The translations under genes and the position numbers were made by a program. Positions 1 to 8,108 of a stretch of 64,000 nt of DNA are shown in pieces. Position 1 is the stretch's first letter; each line of letters starts with the position of its first letter. Source of the stretch: Hespellia stercorisuis DSM 15480 (GTDB taxonomy: Bacteria > Bacillota > Clostridia > Lachnospirales > Lachnospiraceae); contig NZ_FQZY01000006.1 of NCBI RefSeq assembly GCF_900142165.1, positions 1 to 64,000 on the forward strand, read 5' to 3'. The notes under the pieces are model-generated. The model saw nothing but the letters and a program-made list of their open reading frames with translations. It made no database searches and was not told where the DNA came from.

Positions 1-342
1 CTTCCTTGTGTTTTATGTCTCCATTGTACTAAAAACTCAGGAAAAAAGCGAATTCACATAGATTCACCTATGGTGAAAATGACTGTGGATAAGTAATGTT
101 TTTCAATGTTCAGTTGTTGTTAAATATATTCAAAAGCCATAGAATTTGGCTTTGAATCAGAGTTATTTGAAAGATTGAAAGAGTAATCCACAATGAATTA
201 AATTATTCAATCACAAACAATTGGTTATCCACCAATTACCGAAATAATATCGCAAAACAGGTTTTAAAAATTCTCTGTTTTGTACAAAAATTAATTAGTT
301 CCCCAAGGGGGTTCTGAACAGTTACAGAAATTCTATGATCAG
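1..342. other. AT-rich leader region without a recognisable gene
   Basis: I see no complete gene or RNA here. From 295 the sequence is open in the frame of the downstream truncated nuclease gene, and the resemblance to that protein family begins only at about 325-340. A rearrangement breakpoint near 300-325 is therefore likely. Confidence 0.5.
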
Positions 343-1449
343 ATGATTCAATTTATCCGTTCACTGTTTGAATCTGCACTGAAGACGAACGAATATCTGG
401 AGTTTGCGGTGATTACAGGGTGTCTCCGGATCAGTAAGGAGTCGATTTTTACCGGACTGAACAATCTGAAAATCATCTCAATATTGAATGAAGAATACGA
501 TGAACATTTTGGATTTGTAGAATCAGAAGTTCGGGACTTGCTTTCGTTTTACCAGCGGGAAGCGCAGATGAGTACGATGAAGAAATGGTATGATGGCTAT
601 CAGTTTGGCAATACGGAAGTATATAATCCGTGGAGCGTGATCAATTACGTGAGTGCACTGATTCCGAATGCACATGCATTCCCGACAGCGGCATGGAGCA
701 ATACCAGCTCGAACAGCATTGTGAAGGATCTGATCTATCGTGCAGATGACACGGTGCGGGATGAGATTGAGTCACTGATGAACGGCGAGACGATTGAGAA
801 GAAGGTGCATGAGGATATCACCTATGAGGATATCTATGCTTCGCCGGATAATCTGTGGAATTTCCTGTTTTTTACCGGATACCTCAAACAGGTTTCCATT
901 CGGATGCAAGGCGTAAACCGTTATGTGACGATGGCAATTCCAAACCATGAGTTGCTGCATATTTATGAGAACACGGTTGAAAACTGGTTTCGGGATGAAA
1001 TTCAACTGCAGGATTTATCAATTCTGTATGATGCCATGTTGAATGGCAGAACAGATATTTTTCAGCAGGAGCTGGAGAAACAGCTGCAGAGCACCATCAG
1101 TTATATGGACAGTAAGGAGGCTTTTTACCAAGGTTTCCTGTTGGGACTGCTGGCGAACTTGAAGAAGTATATTGTGAAGTCGAACCGGGAGGCCGGACTG
1201 GGGCGGTATGATATCTGTGTCCGCAGCAATAATGTGCGCATCGCGCCGGTAGTGCTGGAACTAAAGTGGGCGAAGAAGTTCAAGCTGATGGAGGATGCCT
1301 GTGATGAGGCGCTGAAGCAGATCGAGGACAAGAACTACACGGAAGGTCTTGAAGAGAATGGATATACCGAAGTGATCTGCTATGGTCTGGGGTTCTTTAA
1401 CAAGCAGGTGCGGGTGAAGATGGTTCGGAAAGAACTGGAATGCAGCTAA
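343..1449 (+). pseudogene. 5'-truncated AAA-ATPase-like / PD-(D/E)XK nuclease family protein
   Basis: The 368 residues match the middle and C-terminal part of the large Clostridia family that joins an AAA-ATPase-like domain (PF09820) to a C-terminal PD-(D/E)XK nuclease-like domain (PF08011). Visible marks are the KKWYDGYQFG and YNPWSV segments at about residues 80-100 and the C-terminal VLELKWAKKF strand carrying the nuclease-type E-x-K. Members are usually above 500 residues. The N-terminal ATPase core with the Walker motifs is absent, and the frame is closed by TAA at 292-294. I infer a truncated, probably non-functional remnant. A separate N-terminal fragment of the same family lies at 2893-2997. 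The cellular role of the family is not established. Confidence 0.75.
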
Positions 1450-1452
1450 GGT

Positions 1453-1555
1453 GGGATGCTTGTTTCAGCAGGGGATTAAAAGCCCCTGCTGAAAGGCAGC
1501 GTAGCTGCGGTGTTCATAAGCAAGTAGCAGAGCGGATTGCGAATGTCCGCTTTAC
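1453..1555 (+). repeat. Structured intergenic repeat, copy 1
   Basis: This ~103-bp segment is nearly identical to 3482-3586. It contains two dyads: TCAGCAGGGG/CCCCTGCTGA, then AGCGGA/TCCGCT. A diverged third copy is at 13749-13806. It sits between a stop codon and a terminator. It encodes no convincing protein. Confidence 0.8.
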
Positions 1556-1561
1556 TAGGAG

Positions 1562-1600
1562 ACCAGTATTTATTTCAGTGAGAAATAGATACTGGTTTTC
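1562..1600 (+). terminator. Intrinsic terminator
   Basis: A hairpin with arms CCAGTATTTATTTC and GAAATAGATACTGG is followed by TTTTC. It would end transcription of the truncated nuclease gene. Confidence 0.7.
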
Positions 1601-1914
1601 TGCGTCTCAGGGTATAGACATCGTTAAGTTTTTGTAAATAAGTGAGGTCGATTTTACTGCGAATTTACCGTTTGATTTACTGCTTATATTTACTGCTTAA
1701 AATCAAGTATTTGTATTGCAAAAACATTTGGAATATGTTATAGTCCAACTATTATTTCACAAGACAATCGTCTTGAAAGTTTCAATGAATCTAGCTGTAT
1801 CAGCAAGATATTCAAAAACAAAAAAGTCAAAAAAGAAATGTGGTGAGTGCTTATGGATGTCGCGTCTGTGGTTTTATGCTTTCAATAAAAATATACCATG
1901 AGGAGAAAAGGCCT

Positions 1915-2814
1915 ATGAAAAATAAAAAGGAAGATTTGATTCATAACAGCAGTATAGTGGAACAGGATATTCTGCCAGAGGACTATCAATTTAATCTCAG
2001 TGATTTTGCACTGTTTTTGTTTGTAATGAAAAGACGAAAAGCTTACGAATGTACACTCAGTATCATATTGGACGAACCGAATATCAAATTAGCAGACGTT
2101 AAGGTTGAACAGGTTGTTCTTAACAAATCAGGAAAAAGGGCAATTCGTCTGGACGCTTGGGCAATGTCAACGGATAACCGGCAATTCAACATGGAGATGG
2201 AGAATCATAGTAAAAAAGACTTTCTACCAAAACATTCCCGATATTATCAGGGAATGTTGGACAGCCCAATCCTGAAATCGGGTAAGAAGACAAAATACAA
2301 GCATCTTCCGTCCACGGTAATTATCTTCATTACGCAGGATGATTTGTTTGGAAAAGATTTGGCAAGATATACATTTACAGAGCAATGCGAAGAAGTGGAG
2401 AATCTTCATCTGGATGACGGAACAAAGAAAATATTTTTAAACATGATCAGTAAAAATGGTTCCAAAGAACTCGTAAGTCTGTTACAATATATGAAAGAAA
2501 CAGATATTGAAAATCCGGAAATTGTAGTGAAGGATGAACGGATTATCGAACTGGATCACATCGTGACAGAGGTAAAAGAGTCAGAAGAATGGGAGGCGGT
2601 GAAGATGAACATTCTTGAAGTTGGAATTAAAAAGGGCGAGGCTTTGGGAGAAGCGCGTGGAGAGGCGCGTGGTCTTGAGAGAGGCATTGAAGCTTTTGTA
2701 TTGGATAACCGTGAGGAAAATGTGCCAGAGGAACGGATTATAGCAAAACTTGCGAAGCGTTTTGAATTGACCGAAGAGAAAGCGAACGAGTATTATAAGC
2801 AATATGCAAAATAG
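1915..2814 (+). CDS. Rpn family recombination-promoting nuclease / putative transposase (PD-(D/E)XK)
   Basis: This 299-residue protein resembles the Rpn/PDDEXK_2 family (PF12784). The N-terminal half has the family's RAIRLDAWAMSTDNRQFNMEME strand pair with D, E and spaced polar residues. The centre has RYYQGMLDSPILKSGKKTKYKHLPSTVIIFIT. The C-terminus is a charged helix containing a GEALGEARGEARG repeat and a short basic tail. Known Rpn proteins are DNA nucleases that promote RecA-independent recombination; here the function is inferred. The start at 1915 is chosen because AGGAG at 1901 is well spaced; an earlier in-frame ATG at 1840 has no such site. It stands alone between a terminator and broken genes, as expected for a selfish-type gene. 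Confidence 0.8.
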   Translation: MKNKKEDLIHNSSIVEQDILPEDYQFNLSDFALFLFVMKRRKAYECTLSIILDEPNIKLADVKVEQVVLNKSGKRAIRLDAWAMSTDNRQFNMEMENHSKKDFLPKHSRYYQGMLDSPILKSGKKTKYKHLPSTVIIFITQDDLFGKDLARYTFTEQCEEVENLHLDDGTKKIFLNMISKNGSKELVSLLQYMKETDIENPEIVVKDERIIELDHIVTEVKESEEWEAVKMNILEVGIKKGEALGEARGEARGLERGIEAFVLDNREENVPEERIIAKLAKRFELTEEKANEYYKQYAK

Positions 2815-2825
2815 ACGCATTGATT

Positions 2826-2872
2826 AAAACTGTTATAGATGTTCTGGTAAAACCATCTATAACAGTTTTTTC
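2826..2872 (+). terminator. Intrinsic terminator after the Rpn gene
   Basis: Arms AAAACTGTTATAGATG and CATCTATAACAGTTTTTT form a long perfect stem ending in a T-run. Confidence 0.9.
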
Positions 2873-2892
2873 GTATAAGGGGAGGTTGCATA

Positions 2893-2997
2893 ATGACGGA
2901 TACACCATTACCAATAGGGATTGATGATTTTGAAAAGATTATTACGAATAAAATGGCTGGGGAGGAGAAATCTTTACTCTTAAATCTTTCCTCTTGA
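2893..2997 (+). pseudogene. N-terminal fragment of an AAA-ATPase-like family protein
   Basis: This 34-codon ORF with a good ribosome site (GGGGAGGTTGC) begins MTDTPLPIGIDDFEKIITNK. That matches the start of the AAA-ATPase-like/PD-(D/E)XK family seen at 343-1449. The match is lost after about 20 residues and the frame stops at 2995. It is a remnant, perhaps the displaced 5' end of the same gene or of another copy. Confidence 0.65.
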
Positions 2998-3022
2998 CAC
3001 CAAATAAAAAAGAGAGTAAAAT
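2994..3022 (+). promoter_or_regulatory. Sigma-A promoter of the T-box leader
   Basis: A perfect -35 TTGACA (2994-2999) and TAAAAT (3017-3022) are separated by exactly 17 bp. They lie just upstream of the T-box RNA. Confidence 0.85.
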
Positions 3023-3029
3023 CACTTTA

Positions 3030-3349
3030 GTCTATTAAATAGCTAAAAGACAGAAGTGAAATTCTAAAATTCAAATTCACTGAAGGGAACAAGTAAAAAC
3101 GATATCCATGTCAACAGAGAGCTGCGTATGGTGGAAAGCAGTGGCCAGAACGTTTTGAACATCATCCCCGAGAAGAGAAGCCGAACGTGCACGATGCTAC
3201 GATTATCAAAGCAAGTAGGTTTCTACGGTCTGACCCCCGTTACAGGAGTCGCGTATGTCGGTACGTTGCAGAATCGTACTTGTTTCAAGGAAGAGACAGG
3301 GTGGTTGCGGATACTATATTCCGTCCCTAGTTAGGGGCGGATTTTTTAA
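3030..3349 (+). ncRNA. T-box leader (orphan)
   Basis: T-box elements appear in order: a GGGAACAAGTA segment with the AGTA motif, an AGAGAG bulge, a GGTGGAAAGC distal loop, CCCCGAG, and a GAA-preceded specifier region (GAACGTGCA). The T-box sequence AGGGTGG-TTGCGG starts at 3298. A CCGTCCCTA/TAGGGGCGG terminator with a T-run ends at 3347. I cannot fix the specifier codon by eye; CGT, GTG and TGC all occur after GAA. T-boxes sense uncharged tRNA and normally precede aminoacyl-tRNA synthetase, amino acid synthesis or transport genes. No such gene follows directly. The next gene is the TRAP subunit at 3615, beyond the inserted repeat. Confidence 0.82.
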
Positions 3350-3481
3350 TGCCGTAAAATCTTCCAGTCATCCATAAAGAAGCAACAGCACAGGGTCCGG
3401 GCGGCTGTACTGTGCAAGATTCTGAACATCTGTAAGCATTCCCCCACTTCAAGTGCGTAGAGCACTAAGTGGTGGGTAAGG

Positions 3482-3586
3482 GGGATGCTTGTTTCAGCAG
3501 GGGATTAAAAGCCCCTGCTGAAAGGCAGCGTAGCTGCAGGATGTTCATGAGCAAGTAGCAGAGCGGATTGCGAATGTCCGCTTTAC
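3482..3586 (+). repeat. Structured intergenic repeat, copy 2
   Basis: This is almost identical to 1453-1555, with the same two internal dyads and only a few changes in the middle. It ends just before the ribosome site of the TRAP small-permease gene, so it separates that gene from the T-box leader. Confidence 0.8.
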
Positions 3587-3614
3587 ACCGGCGTTGTCTG
3601 AAGGAGGAGAGAAA

Positions 3615-4127
3615 ATGAAAATGTACAAAAAAATCATGGATGGAGTGGCGGTGGTAGAGAAAGCCATACTGGTGTCGTCTACACTGCTCATTCTTGTACT
3701 GACTGTGGGAAATGTATTTTCCCGTAAGGTCATTCACCGTTCCTGGTCATTTACGGAGGAACTGGTAGTGGCGGTCTTTGTTCTGATCACATTGCTGGCG
3801 GCAGCACTTGCGAGCAGAGAAGGAGAACTGGTCAGCCTGTCGTTGTTTACTGACCGGCTGCCGGAAAAAATAAAGAAACCTTCAATGATCCTGATCACTG
3901 TGCTCAGTGTTATTTTTACTGCGGTATTGTTCAAATATGGATTTGACAAGGTTCTGATTCAGCTGGCCAACGGCAAGCGCACGTTCGTACTGAACTGGCC
4001 GGAGTGGATATTCTGGTCGTTCATCCCGATCGGTGCGGGCTGCATGATTCTGCATCTGATCGAATATTGTATTGATTTCTGCCGAAAAGACAGAGAGATT
4101 ACGTCAAAAGAAAAGGAGGATAAATAA
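3615..4127 (+). CDS. dctQ: TRAP transporter small permease (DctQ type)
   Basis: This 170-residue protein has four predicted membrane segments at about residues 18-38, 50-70, 88-108 and 130-150, the usual size and layout of DctQ. In TRAP systems this subunit pairs with the large permease to import carboxylates using an ion gradient. The start at 3615 is set by AAGGAGGAGAG at 3601-3611. The stop codon is followed directly by the ATG of the large permease at 4128, showing tight coupling. An orphan T-box leader lies upstream, but a repeat intervenes, so its control of this operon is uncertain. Confidence 0.85.
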   Translation: MKMYKKIMDGVAVVEKAILVSSTLLILVLTVGNVFSRKVIHRSWSFTEELVVAVFVLITLLAAALASREGELVSLSLFTDRLPEKIKKPSMILITVLSVIFTAVLFKYGFDKVLIQLANGKRTFVLNWPEWIFWSFIPIGAGCMILHLIEYCIDFCRKDREITSKEKEDK

Positions 4128-7100
4128 ATGATAAGTGCAGTGCTTTTTCTTTCGTTTTTTGTTTTCCTGATCCTGGGTGTTCCGATCGCAATCTGCCTCG
4201 GATTGTCATCGATCTGCGCCATCATCTATTCGGGCACATCGATGATGATCGTTGCGACGAATATGTATTCCGGAATCAGCAAGTTTCTGCTGCTGGCAAT
4301 CCCGTTTTTTGTATTGTCCGGAAATATTATGGCGAGAGCTGGGATTTCCAAGAGACTGATTAAATTTGTGGATACCTGTGTCGGACACAGAAGAGGCGGT
4401 ATCGCTATCGTGTGTGTTATCGTGGCATGTTTCTTCGGTGCGATTTCAGGTTCCGGTCCGGCGACGGTCGCGGCTCTGGGAGCGGTTCTTGTTCCGGCTA
4501 TGGTGGAGCGCGGCGGATTTACACCGCGGTTTTCGACGGCACTGATGGCGACTGCAAGTTCCATTGCCATCGTCATTCCGCCGAGTATAGCATTCGTTGT
4601 GTATGCATCGATCACAGGGGTATCCATTGCAGATATGTTTATGGCGGGAATTATTCCCGGAATCCTGATGGGGGGTGCGCTGGTCATCGTGGTTATGTGG
4701 GAGGCCAGACGCAAGAATATTCAGCCGGTACAGGAGAAAGCGACGGCGAAAGAACGCTGGGATGCCTTCAAGGATGCATTCTGGGGATTCCTGATGCCAG
4801 TGATTATTCTGGGCGGTATCTACGGCGGATTCTTCACACCGACGGAGGCGGCGGCAGTATCGGTTGTCTATGGCCTGTTCGTTGGAATCGTAATCTATCG
4901 TGAGATTAAACTGAAAGATTTATTTGATATTATCGTGGAGTCCGGTAAGACGACCGGTGGAATCATGCTGATCGTGGCAAGTGCATCCCTGTTCTCTTTC
5001 GTGTGTACCAAATTCGGTATTGCGGATGCGGCTTCAGGGCTGCTAGGCAGCATCGCGCACAACCAGATTGTGTTCCTGCTGATCGTCAACGTGATCTTCC
5101 TGATTGCAGGATGCTTTATCGATGCGAACTCGGCAATGTACATTTTTATTCCGATCATGCTGCCGGTATGTAAGGCACTTGGATATGATGTCGTGGCATT
5201 TGGCGTCATGGCAACGGTTAACCTTGCAATCGGTCAGGTGACACCTCCGGTTGGGGTGAACCTGTTTGTGGCAATTGGAATCAAGATCAAGAAAGGTATG
5301 GAAGTGACATTGCAGCAGATTTCCAGGGCTGTTATGCCGATGATCGCAGCCTGCGTTGCAATCCTGCTGATTGTTACCTACATTCCATCCGTATCTACAG
5401 GACTTCCGAAGGTGCTGGCGAAAAATGGTTCGTACACCGGGGATGTCACCACTGCATCTGCGGAGGAGAGCAGCGCGGCGGCAGCCGGATCGGACAAAGA
5501 CCAGTCTTTCAATGAGATTGGAGATTACAGCGATCTGAACTGGGAGGACACAACATGGAATTTTGCCTGCTCCACAACAGAGAACAGCACTTGGGCAGAC
5601 GGTGGACGTAAGTTTGGCGAACTGATGGAGAAGGCTACCGGAGGAAAAGTGAAGGTCAACATCTATGCGGCCGATCAGCTGACCAACGGAAACCAGTCCG
5701 AGGGAATCCAGGCGCTGATGAATGGGGATCCGGTGCAGATTTCCATGCATTCCAATCTGATCTACTCCGCATTTGACCCGCGATTTAATGTGGTATCCCT
5801 TCCATTTATCTATGATTCTGTGGAAGATGCGGATGCAAAATTCGACGGGAAAGCAGGAGACCAGATGAAATCCATTCTCGGAGAATATGGACTGCATTGT
5901 ATGGGAATCGCAGAAAATGGATTCCGCGAATTGACAAACAGCAAGAATGAAGTGAAATCTGTGGATGATATGAAAAACCTGAAGATCCGTGTGGCAGGCT
6001 CCAATCTGCTCATGGAATGTTATAAGAGATGGGGCGCAGATGCCACGAACATGAACTGGTCTGAGACCTACACAGCACTGCAGCAGAATACTGTAGAGGG
6101 ACAGGAAAACCCGCTGCCGGCAATCGATGCAGCCAGTGTGCAGGAGGTACAGCCGTACTGCTCCATGTGGGATGCAATCTATGACTGTCTGTTCTTCTGT
6201 ATGAACAACGATATTTACAACGGACTGACGAAAGAGCAGCAGGCGGTTGTGGACGAGGCAGGACAAAAGGCAGTAGAGTATGAGCGTTACATCAACCGTT
6301 CCGGTGATGAAGAGATCATGAATCGCTGGGCAGATAAAAATGGTGTGACGATTACGAAAAAAGAAGATATGGACATCGACTCGTTCAAGAAAGCAGTGGA
6401 CGGAGTGGATGAGTGGTATATGGAAGAACTGAAAAATCAGGGATACGACGATGCAGAGCAGCTGGTGAGTACCTTTACATCAGACAGTGGCGCTGAATCC
6501 GATGAGTACGCAGTGGAGGATCACAGTGATCTGAACTGGCCGGAGACGACATGGAATTTCACCTGTTCCACAACGGAGACCAGCACCTGGGCAGAAGGCG
6601 GCCGAAAGTTCGGCGAGCTCATGGAGCAGGCAACCGGCGGCAAGGTGAAGGTGAACGTCTACGCGGCCGATCAGCTGACCAACGGAAACCAGTCCGAGGG
6701 AATCCAGGCACTGATGAACGGAGACCCGGTACAGATTTCCATGCATTCCAATCTGATCTATTCCGCATTTGACCCGCGATTCAATGTGGTGTCACTTCCA
6801 TTTCTGTTCAACTCTGTGGAGGATGCGGATGCAAAGCTTGACGGTGAGGCAGGAGAAAAGCTGAAAGAGATTCTTTCAACGTATGATCTGCACTGTATGG
6901 GAATTGCGGAAAATGGATTCCGTGAATTGACCAACAGCAAGCATGAAGTGAAATCCGTGGACGATATGAAGAATCTGAAGATACGTGTGGCTGGTTCAAA
7001 TCTGCTGATGGAGTGCTATAAGAGATGGGGCGCAGATGCCACGAACATGAACTGGTCTGAGACCTACACAGCACTGCAGCAGAACACGGTGGAGGGACAG

Positions 7101-7502
7101 GAGAATCCACTGCCGGCAATCGATGCGGCCAGCGTGCAGGAGGTACAGCCGTACTGTTCTATGTGGGACAGCATTTATGACTGCCTGTTTTTCTGCATCA
7201 ATCAGGATGTCTATGACAGTCTGACGAAAGAGCAGCAGGCCGTGGTCGACGAGTGCGGACAGATGGCAGTGAAGTATGAGCGTGATATCAACCGTTCCGG
7301 TGATGCAGAAATCATGAGCCGCTGGAGTGAGAAGAATGGTCTGACCATTACAGCGAAAGAGGACATGGACATAGACTCCTTTAAGAAAGCAGTTGACGGT
7401 GTGAAGGACTGGTACATCAAAGAGCTCAAGAGCGAAGGATACGACGATGGAGCTGATCTTGTGGAAACATTTACAGCAGATGAGACATCTTCCTTACAGT
7501 AA
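4128..7502 (+). CDS. TRAP large permease (DctM) fused to two tandem DctP substrate-binding domains
   Basis: This 1,124-residue protein has three parts. Residues 1-430 are a complete multi-spanning DctM permease (PAPS, PPSIAFV, PTEAAAV and PPVGVNLF segments). Residues 430-465 are a Ser/Ala/Asp-rich linker. Residues 466-790 and 797-1124 are two DctP (PF03480) binding domains. Each has the DctP core LKIRVAGSNLL...ETYTALQQNTVEGQENP, including the arginine that contacts the substrate carboxylate in known DctP proteins. The two domains are highly similar at DNA level, so the duplication is recent. Normally DctP is a separate secreted protein. DctM of Rhodobacter has its C-terminus outside, so this fusion would tether both domains on the cell surface. 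No free DctP is encoded nearby. The 3' end overlaps the convergent lysE-type gene by 9 bp. Confidence 0.93.
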   Translation: MISAVLFLSFFVFLILGVPIAICLGLSSICAIIYSGTSMMIVATNMYSGISKFLLLAIPFFVLSGNIMARAGISKRLIKFVDTCVGHRRGGIAIVCVIVACFFGAISGSGPATVAALGAVLVPAMVERGGFTPRFSTALMATASSIAIVIPPSIAFVVYASITGVSIADMFMAGIIPGILMGGALVIVVMWEARRKNIQPVQEKATAKERWDAFKDAFWGFLMPVIILGGIYGGFFTPTEAAAVSVVYGLFVGIVIYREIKLKDLFDIIVESGKTTGGIMLIVASASLFSFVCTKFGIADAASGLLGSIAHNQIVFLLIVNVIFLIAGCFIDANSAMYIFIPIMLPVCKALGYDVVAFGVMATVNLAIGQVTPPVGVNLFVAIGIKIKKGMEVTLQQISRAVMPMIAACVAILLIVTYIPSVSTGLPKVLAKNGSYTGDVTTASAEESSAAAAGSDKDQSFNEIGDYSDLNWEDTTWNFACSTTENSTWADGGRKFGELMEKATGGKVKVNIYAADQLTNGNQSEGIQALMNGDPVQISMHSNLIYSAFDPRFNVVSLPFIYDSVEDADAKFDGKAGDQMKSILGEYGLHCMGIAENGFRELTNSKNEVKSVDDMKNLKIRVAGSNLLMECYKRWGADATNMNWSETYTALQQNTVEGQENPLPAIDAASVQEVQPYCSMWDAIYDCLFFCMNNDIYNGLTKEQQAVVDEAGQKAVEYERYINRSGDEEIMNRWADKNGVTITKKEDMDIDSFKKAVDGVDEWYMEELKNQGYDDAEQLVSTFTSDSGAESDEYAVEDHSDLNWPETTWNFTCSTTETSTWAEGGRKFGELMEQATGGKVKVNVYAADQLTNGNQSEGIQALMNGDPVQISMHSNLIYSAFDPRFNVVSLPFLFNSVEDADAKLDGEAGEKLKEILSTYDLHCMGIAENGFRELTNSKHEVKSVDDMKNLKIRVAGSNLLMECYKRWGADATNMNWSETYTALQQNTVEGQENPLPAIDAASVQEVQPYCSMWDSIYDCLFFCINQDVYDSLTKEQQAVVDECGQMAVKYERDINRSGDAEIMSRWSEKNGLTITAKEDMDIDSFKKAVDGVKDWYIKELKSEGYDDGADLVETFTADETSSLQ
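5524..7500 (+). repeat. In-frame tandem duplication of the DctP domain (996-bp unit)
   Basis: Equivalent positions in the two copies are 996 bp (332 codons) apart. Long stretches are identical in DNA, for example 6030-6088 against 7026-7084. The divergence that exists is largely at third positions and in the distal lobe. Confidence 0.9.
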
Positions 7503-8087
7503 TCCGACAATGCGAAGTGCACACCACACCAGGAGCAGTGCCATCACCAGATTCATCAGCTTATAATGGCTGTCATAGGCGTGGCGGAGAATGTTGCCGG
7601 CGACGGCCCAGATCAGATTCCCGACGGCACCAAGCACCATCAGATAGACTGCAAAAAGGAAGAGGGCCGGAATCCGGGTCTCATAGGGCAGAATAAAAGA
7701 GGAAAACATGGTCAGCCCGTACACAATGATCTTTACATTTAAAAGTTGAAGGATGAGACCCATCAGGTAGGATGGGTCTTTTCCTGTATCTGCATCGGAA
7801 GGCGGGCGCCTGCGCAGGGTCGTCCACGCGAGAAACAGGATGTAGACGGCGCCGATGTATTTCATGACAGGCTGGATACCGGGGACGACGCGCGCCAGTG
7901 TGCTGCAGAAGATTCCGCTCAGACACATGAGCGTCAGCGAGCCGGTCCAGATGCCCAGGAGCAGATGCAGATTTTTTTTGACACCATACCTGCTTGCGGT
8001 CGACAGCAGGAGGATATTATTAGGTCCCGGTGACCACACGGTAATGCACGCGGAGATAGTCATCTCGAGGAAAACGGTAAATGGCAT
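7494..8087 (-). CDS. LysE/RhtB family amino-acid exporter
   Basis: This 197-residue membrane protein of the LysE type (PF01810) has about six hydrophobic segments. The N-terminal family signature SPGPNN(I/L)LLL sits at residues 20-28 after a first helix. It would export an amino acid or similar small molecule. The start at 8087 is preceded by AAAGGAG. It lies 21 bp downstream of the PucR-type regulator on the same strand, so the two are probably co-transcribed. Its tail overlaps the TRAP fusion gene. The link to the adjacent catabolic genes is positional only. Confidence 0.85.
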   Translation of the reverse strand: MPFTVFLEMTISACITVWSPGPNNILLLSTASRYGVKKNLHLLLGIWTGSLTLMCLSGIFCSTLARVVPGIQPVMKYIGAVYILFLAWTTLRRRPPSDADTGKDPSYLMGLILQLLNVKIIVYGLTMFSSFILPYETRIPALFLFAVYLMVLGAVGNLIWAVAGNILRHAYDSHYKLMNLVMALLLVWCALRIVGLL

Positions 8088-8108
8088 GGTAAGTGAACTC
8101 CTTTCAAG

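Noticed and set aside
3128-3334. 68-codon plus-strand ORF
   Set aside because: It lies wholly within the T-box leader and has no coding character.
5043-6266. 407-codon minus-strand ORF inside the TRAP fusion gene
   Set aside because: It is antisense to the DctM/DctP coding region, has no ribosome site or family motif, and its length reflects the codon use of the real gene.
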